From: Kitasatospora sp. A2-31
GTDB lineage: Bacteria > Actinomycetota > Actinomycetes > Streptomycetales > Streptomycetaceae
Direction: 5' to 3'
DNA: 64,000 bases
NCBI RefSeq assembly: GCF_022288725.1
Contig: NZ_JAKNTA010000005.1
Coordinates: 646,457-710,456 of the forward strand
Of the stretch, positions 60,562 through 64,000 are shown one piece after another; within the stretch, counting starts at the first letter, position 1, and each line of letters opens with the position of its first letter. The position numbers and the translations under genes are program-made. The notes below the pieces were generated by a model. It did no database searches. It had not been told where the DNA came from and saw only the letters and a list, made by a program, of their open reading frames with translations.

Positions 60562-61476
60562 GTGGAGCCGGTATTCGATTCGCGGCACATCAGGACGTTC
60601 CACGAGGTCGTCCGGGCCGGCTCCTACTCGGCGGCCGCCCGCGAACTCGGCTACACGCAGCCCGCCATCACGCAACAGATGAAGGCGCTGGAACGTTCCG
60701 TCGGCCTCCCGCTCTTCACCCGGGCCGGACGCGGACTGCGGCTCACCGAAGCCGGCGAGGCGCTGGCCCGGCATGCCGAACAGATCCTCGGCAGCCTCTC
60801 CGCCGCCCAGCAGCAGCTCGCCGCGCTGGCCCGCCTGCGCGCCGGGCGGGTGCGGGTCTGCGCGTTCCCGAGCGCCAACGCCACGCTGATCCCCGAGGCG
60901 ATGGCCAGGCTGCTCGCCGAGCACCCCGGCGTCCGGGTGGAACTGCTGGAGGCCGAGCCGCCCGACTCCGTCCAGCGACTGCTGCGCGGGGAGTGCGACA
61001 TCGCGCTGGCCTTCCGCTACCCGGGTGTGGTCACCGAGCTGCCGGACGGCGTGGACGAGATACCCCTGATGGAGGACCTGCTCACGGTCCTGCTACCGGT
61101 CGGTCACCCGCTCGGGCGCCGGCACGCCGTCCGGCTGGCCGACCTCGACGGAGAGCGGTGGATCGCCGGCTGTCCGCGCTGTCGGGCCAACCTGCTGCAC
61201 GTCTGTGCCGAGGAGGGCTTCGCACCCGACATCGTCTTCTCCACCGACGACAACCTCGCCGTGCAGAGTCTGGTCGCGGCCGGGGTCGGGATCGCACTGA
61301 TGCCCGCGCTGGTGCTCTCCTTCATGTGCCACCGCAAGGTCACCGGGCGGGCGGTCGAACCGCACCTGCGCCGCCAGGTGAGCGCCTACGTGCTCCGCGA
61401 GCACCGCCGGATCCCGGCGACCGCCCTGGTGCTGGACCACCTGCGGTCGGCGGCCGCGGCCCGGGTCGGCTGCTGA
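60562..61476 (+). CDS. LysR-family transcriptional regulator
   Basis: 304 residues. The winged HTH (about 7-65) reads IRTFHEVVRAGSYSAAAREL, GYTQPAITQQMKALE. The periplasmic-binding-like effector domain starts at RVRVCAFPSANATLIPEAM and runs to the end. GTG 60562 has GCGGAGGGG just upstream; an in-frame ATG at 60481 would add 27 residues. It lies directly upstream of the cysteine dioxygenase/YeiH pair in the same direction and is a reasonable candidate to control it. Confidence 0.91.
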   Translation: MEPVFDSRHIRTFHEVVRAGSYSAAARELGYTQPAITQQMKALERSVGLPLFTRAGRGLRLTEAGEALARHAEQILGSLSAAQQQLAALARLRAGRVRVCAFPSANATLIPEAMARLLAEHPGVRVELLEAEPPDSVQRLLRGECDIALAFRYPGVVTELPDGVDEIPLMEDLLTVLLPVGHPLGRRHAVRLADLDGERWIAGCPRCRANLLHVCAEEGFAPDIVFSTDDNLAVQSLVAAGVGIALMPALVLSFMCHRKVTGRAVEPHLRRQVSAYVLREHRRIPATALVLDHLRSAAAARVGC

Positions 61477-61520
61477 CGCCCGCCGACGCGTGTCGCCGCC
61501 CGCCGAGGCGCGCCCTCGCC

Positions 61521-61570
61521 GGGCCTGCCGGCGCCTGCTCGCGCCTGCCGAGGCCTGCCGGCGCCTGCCG
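61521..61570. repeat. Five tandem 10-bp repeats
   Basis: The unit GCGCCTGCCG repeats five times with one or two changes per copy (61521, 61531, 61541, 61551, 61561). It sits between the LysR stop and the dioxygenase promoter region. Confidence 0.85.
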
Positions 61571-61655
61571 GCGCCGCGATCCATAAGCCGGATTTTGTGA
61601 CCGGCTAACGAACCATCGTTGGACGTGATAGGTGGGGTGCCGCCAACCTGCTGCC

Positions 61656-62222
61656 ATGACACCCTCAGCCACGGTCGGCAGCGGCCGTCTCACCGAGCGT
61701 ATGACCGCCCTGGTCGGCGAGGTCCGCGCGGTCGTGGACCGCGGACTGCCGCCCGAGCTCACCGCCTACCTGGTCGGCGAGCGGCTCGCCCCGCACCTGC
61801 GCGAGAGCGACCTGCTCACCGAGGACCAGCGCGAGGGTGACCCGGACCGCTACCGCCAGCACCTGGTGCACGCCGAGCCCGACGGCGGCTTCTCCATCGT
61901 CGCCCTGGTCTGGCTCCCCGGCCAGTACACCCCGATCCACGACCACGTCGCCTGGTGCGTGGCCGGCGTCCACGAGGGCCAGGAGAGCGAGACCCGCTAC
62001 CGGCTCGTCTCCGACGGCCGCACCGCCCACCTGGTGGAGACCGAGCACGTGGTCGCCCCGGCCGGCAGCGTCGCCGCCTTCGCCCCGCCCGGCGACATCC
62101 ACCTCGTCCGCAACACGGGCACCACCATCGCCCACTCGATCCACATCTACGGCGCCGACATCTCCCGCCTGGGCACCAGCGTCCGACGCACCTACCGGCT
62201 GCCCGCCGACGGCCGGCGGTGA
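61656..62222 (+). CDS. Cysteine dioxygenase-type cupin
   Basis: 188 residues from ATG 61656 (GTG 61632 is an alternative). Cupin metal site in YTPIHDHVAWCVAGVHEG with two ligand histidines, and the third in PPGDIHLVRNTG. This is the bacterial type I cysteine dioxygenase pattern, oxidising cysteine to cysteine sulfinate with O2 and Fe(II). Other thiol substrates such as 3-mercaptopropionate are possible. It ends 7 bases before a YeiH-type exporter, which supports a role in disposing of cysteine sulfur. Confidence 0.86.
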   Translation: MTPSATVGSGRLTERMTALVGEVRAVVDRGLPPELTAYLVGERLAPHLRESDLLTEDQREGDPDRYRQHLVHAEPDGGFSIVALVWLPGQYTPIHDHVAWCVAGVHEGQESETRYRLVSDGRTAHLVETEHVVAPAGSVAAFAPPGDIHLVRNTGTTIAHSIHIYGADISRLGTSVRRTYRLPADGRR

Positions 62223-62229
62223 GCGCCCG

Positions 62230-63282
62230 GTGGCACTGACCGTCCGGGAGCGGCACGTCCGCACCCGCCTGCTCCCCCCGCTCGGCGGGGACGCCCCCGG
62301 CCTGCTGCTCGCCGCCCTCGGCGTCGCCGCGGCGCTCGCCGTCCACCAGGCCGTCCCCGCCGTGCCCAAGCTCACCGCGGCCGTGGTGCTCGGCGTCGGC
62401 GCCGCGCACCTGCCCGGGCTGCGCCCGGTCGTCCGCGGCGTCGCCCGCCCCGGTCTCTCCACGGCCGGGAAACGGCTGATGCGGATCGGCATCGTCCTGC
62501 TCGGCCTCAAGCTCTCCCTCGGCGACGTGCTCGGGCTCGGCTGGGCCACCGTGGCCATGGTGCTCGCCGTGGTCGCCGCCACCTTCGCGGGCACCTGGTG
62601 GCTGGGGCGCCGGCTCGGCCTGCCCGGCGACCAGCCGCTGCTGGTCGCCACCGGCTACTCGATCTGCGGCGCCTCCGCGATCGGCGCGGTCAGCCAGGCC
62701 GCCGGCAGCGACGAGGAGGACGCCGCCGCCTCCGTCGCCCTGGTCACCCTCTGCGGGACCCTCGCCATCGCCGTCCTCCCCCTGCTCCAGCACCCGCTCG
62801 GGCTCGGCGAGGCCGAGTTCGGCCGCTGGGTCGGTGCCAGCGTGCACGACGTCGGCCAGGTGGTCGCCACCGCACAGACCGGCGGGGCCGGCGCGCTGCG
62901 CGAGGCGGTCCTGGTCAAGCTGATGCGCGTGATGCTGCTGGCGCCGCTGGTCGCCGGCGTCGTGGTCGCGGTGCGCCGCTCGCGGGCCGGCCGGGGCGAA
63001 GGCGGGGGCAAGGCCGCCGCCCGACCGCCGATCGTGCCGCTGTTCGTGGCCGGCTTCCTCGCCATGATCGTGCTGCGCACCACCGGCGTGCTGCCCGACC
63101 GGGCGCTCACCCTGGCCGCGGACGCCCAGGAGCTGCTCCTCGCCGCCGCCCTGTTCGGCCTCGGCAGTGCCGTCCACCTGCCCACCCTGCTGCGCACCGG
63201 CGGGCGGATCGCCCTGCTCGGCCTGGCCTCCTGGGTGATGATCGCCGGAGTCTCCTACGCGGGAGTACTGATCACGACATGA
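62230..63282 (+). CDS. YeiH-family putative sulfate/sulfite exporter
   Basis: 350 residues with about ten hydrophobic helices. Family stretches: KRLMRIGIVLLGLKLSLGDV, ATGYSICGASAIGAVSQAAG, and WVGASVHDVGQVVATAQTGG (VHDVGQV core). YeiH proteins are annotated as putative sulfate exporters. GTG 62230 lies 7 bases after the dioxygenase stop. Together with the dioxygenase it would oxidise cysteine and remove inorganic sulfur oxides; the transported ion is not proven. Confidence 0.9.
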   Translation: MALTVRERHVRTRLLPPLGGDAPGLLLAALGVAAALAVHQAVPAVPKLTAAVVLGVGAAHLPGLRPVVRGVARPGLSTAGKRLMRIGIVLLGLKLSLGDVLGLGWATVAMVLAVVAATFAGTWWLGRRLGLPGDQPLLVATGYSICGASAIGAVSQAAGSDEEDAAASVALVTLCGTLAIAVLPLLQHPLGLGEAEFGRWVGASVHDVGQVVATAQTGGAGALREAVLVKLMRVMLLAPLVAGVVVAVRRSRAGRGEGGGKAAARPPIVPLFVAGFLAMIVLRTTGVLPDRALTLAADAQELLLAAALFGLGSAVHLPTLLRTGGRIALLGLASWVMIAGVSYAGVLITT

Positions 63283-63346
63283 CCGGACCGGGCTCGGCTA
63301 TTGTCGGGCGGGTAGTCCGTGCACCCCAGTCTGCAAGGGAACCCGC

Positions 63347-64000
63347 ATGTCCACCGCACTGCCCGAACGGGACGGCTACGACGCCGTCGTCACGCTCGAC
63401 CGGCGGGAGGGCCCCTTCGGCGAGGTGGTCCTGCGGCAGCGGGGCCGGCACTTCGAGATCATCGCCAACGGCTGCTTCCTGATGGACACCGCCGACGGCC
63501 GCTCCGAGCGGCTGCTGATCCAGGCCGCGCTGGACGAGCTGGACCGCGCCGGCACGGCGCCGACCCGGCCCTCGGTGCTGATCGGCGGACTCGGCGTCGG
63601 CTTCTCCCTGGCGTACGCGGCGGCCGAGCCGCGCTGGGGCCGGATCGCCATCGTCGAGCGCGAGACCGCGATCATCGACTGGCACCGGACCGGTCCGCTG
63701 GCCGCCTTCTCGGCCGGTGCGCTGGAGGACGTCCGGGTCGAGGTGCTCCACACCGACCTGCTGGAGTACCTGGCGGCGGCGGACGGCGAGCGCTACCACG
63801 CGCTCTGCCTCGACATCGACAACGGCCCGGACTGGACGGTCACCGACTCCAACGCCGGGCTCTACGGCGCGGACGGGCTCGCGGTGCTCCGGCACCGGCT
63901 GCAGCCCGGCGGGGTGCTGGCGGTGTGGAGCGCGCAGCCCTCCCCGGCCTTCGAGGAGGCGCTGCGCGCGGCGGGCTTCTCGGACGTGGCCACCCACGAG
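63347..64000 (+). CDS. Spermidine synthase-like methyltransferase-fold protein (3' end outside window)
   Basis: 218 residues are visible and the frame is open at the window end. The nucleotide-binding GxGxG motif is in VLIGGLGVGFSLAYAAAEP, the acidic end of the next strand in IAIVERETAIIDWH, and the aminopropyltransferase-type Asp in HALCLDIDNGPDWTV. It lacks the full N-terminal beta domain of true SpeE, so it is likely one of the short spermidine-synthase-like proteins of unknown substrate. ATG 63347 follows AAGGGA. Probably monocistronic. Confidence 0.82.
   Translation, partial: MSTALPERDGYDAVVTLDRREGPFGEVVLRQRGRHFEIIANGCFLMDTADGRSERLLIQAALDELDRAGTAPTRPSVLIGGLGVGFSLAYAAAEPRWGRIAIVERETAIIDWHRTGPLAAFSAGALEDVRVEVLHTDLLEYLAAADGERYHALCLDIDNGPDWTVTDSNAGLYGADGLAVLRHRLQPGGVLAVWSAQPSPAFEEALRAAGFSDVATHE

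Overview
The window is very GC-rich, uses G/C almost exclusively at third codon positions, has many GTG/TTG starts and 1-4 nt gene overlaps, and carries typical actinomycete gene sets: an aerobic-type cobalamin pathway with fused CobIJ, an HTH-MurA fusion, and a hopanoid cluster of the hpnCDE-shc-hpnGH-dxs-hpnO type. It is best read as chromosomal DNA from Streptomyces or a close relative such as Kitasatospora. I see no phage, integrase, transposase, rRNA or CRISPR array.

Layout. 1-3740: end of an unrecognised, probably secreted protein, an AraC/GyrI-type regulator, a quinone-type oxidoreductase and a two-domain VOC protein. 3716-5347: apolipoprotein N-acyltransferase on the minus strand. 5535-14092: cobalamin block I. 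cobN (minus) sits under a cobalamin riboswitch and a 21-codon upstream ORF. Divergent from it are cobG-cobH-cobIJ and then cbiD. 14200-16835: HTH-MurA fusion with a palindrome at its start, a CX5R phosphatase and a DinB-like protein. 16876-19651: cobalamin block II, cobL-cobM-cobK, tightly overlapped on the minus strand. 19835-24825: accessory genes, namely a GGCT-like protein, an EamA transporter, TetR, an HFCD flavoprotein, a type III polyketide synthase and an EF-hand protein. 25126-26719: a ZTP-type riboswitch followed by glyA with a TTG start. 26851-27039: a decayed aldehyde dehydrogenase N-terminus. 27526-31993: a methyltransferase, an APC permease, tRNA-Leu(GAG) and an RsbW-like ATPase.

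32070-50969 is the most coherent part. idi (IPP isomerase) lies divergent from a six-gene set: a LicC-like nucleotidyltransferase, a glycerol-1-phosphate-dehydrogenase-like Fe-ADH, a CDP-alcohol phosphotransferase, a GT2 glycosyltransferase, and a TagG/TagH-like ABC permease and ATPase. Together they look like a route that makes a CDP-activated polyol, transfers it to a membrane acceptor, glycosylates the product and exports it. The product is unknown to me, and this is my main candidate for an undescribed system. A 19-bp-stem terminator then separates it from the hopanoid cluster hpnC-hpnD-(small ORF)-hpnE-polyprenyl synthase-shc-hpnG-hpnH-dxs-hpnO. This runs from isoprenoid supply (dxs, idi) through squalene to hopene and aminobacteriohopanetriol. 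ispG, which I recall between hpnH and dxs in S. coelicolor, is not there.

51061-64000: small membrane and inhibitor proteins, a PAP2 phosphatase, fabG with two palindromes upstream, a regulator made of two tandem MarR domains, an aldo/keto reductase, an asymmetric heterodimeric ABC exporter, a LapA-like protein, LysR, a cysteine dioxygenase-YeiH exporter pair, and the start of a spermidine-synthase-like gene that runs off the window.
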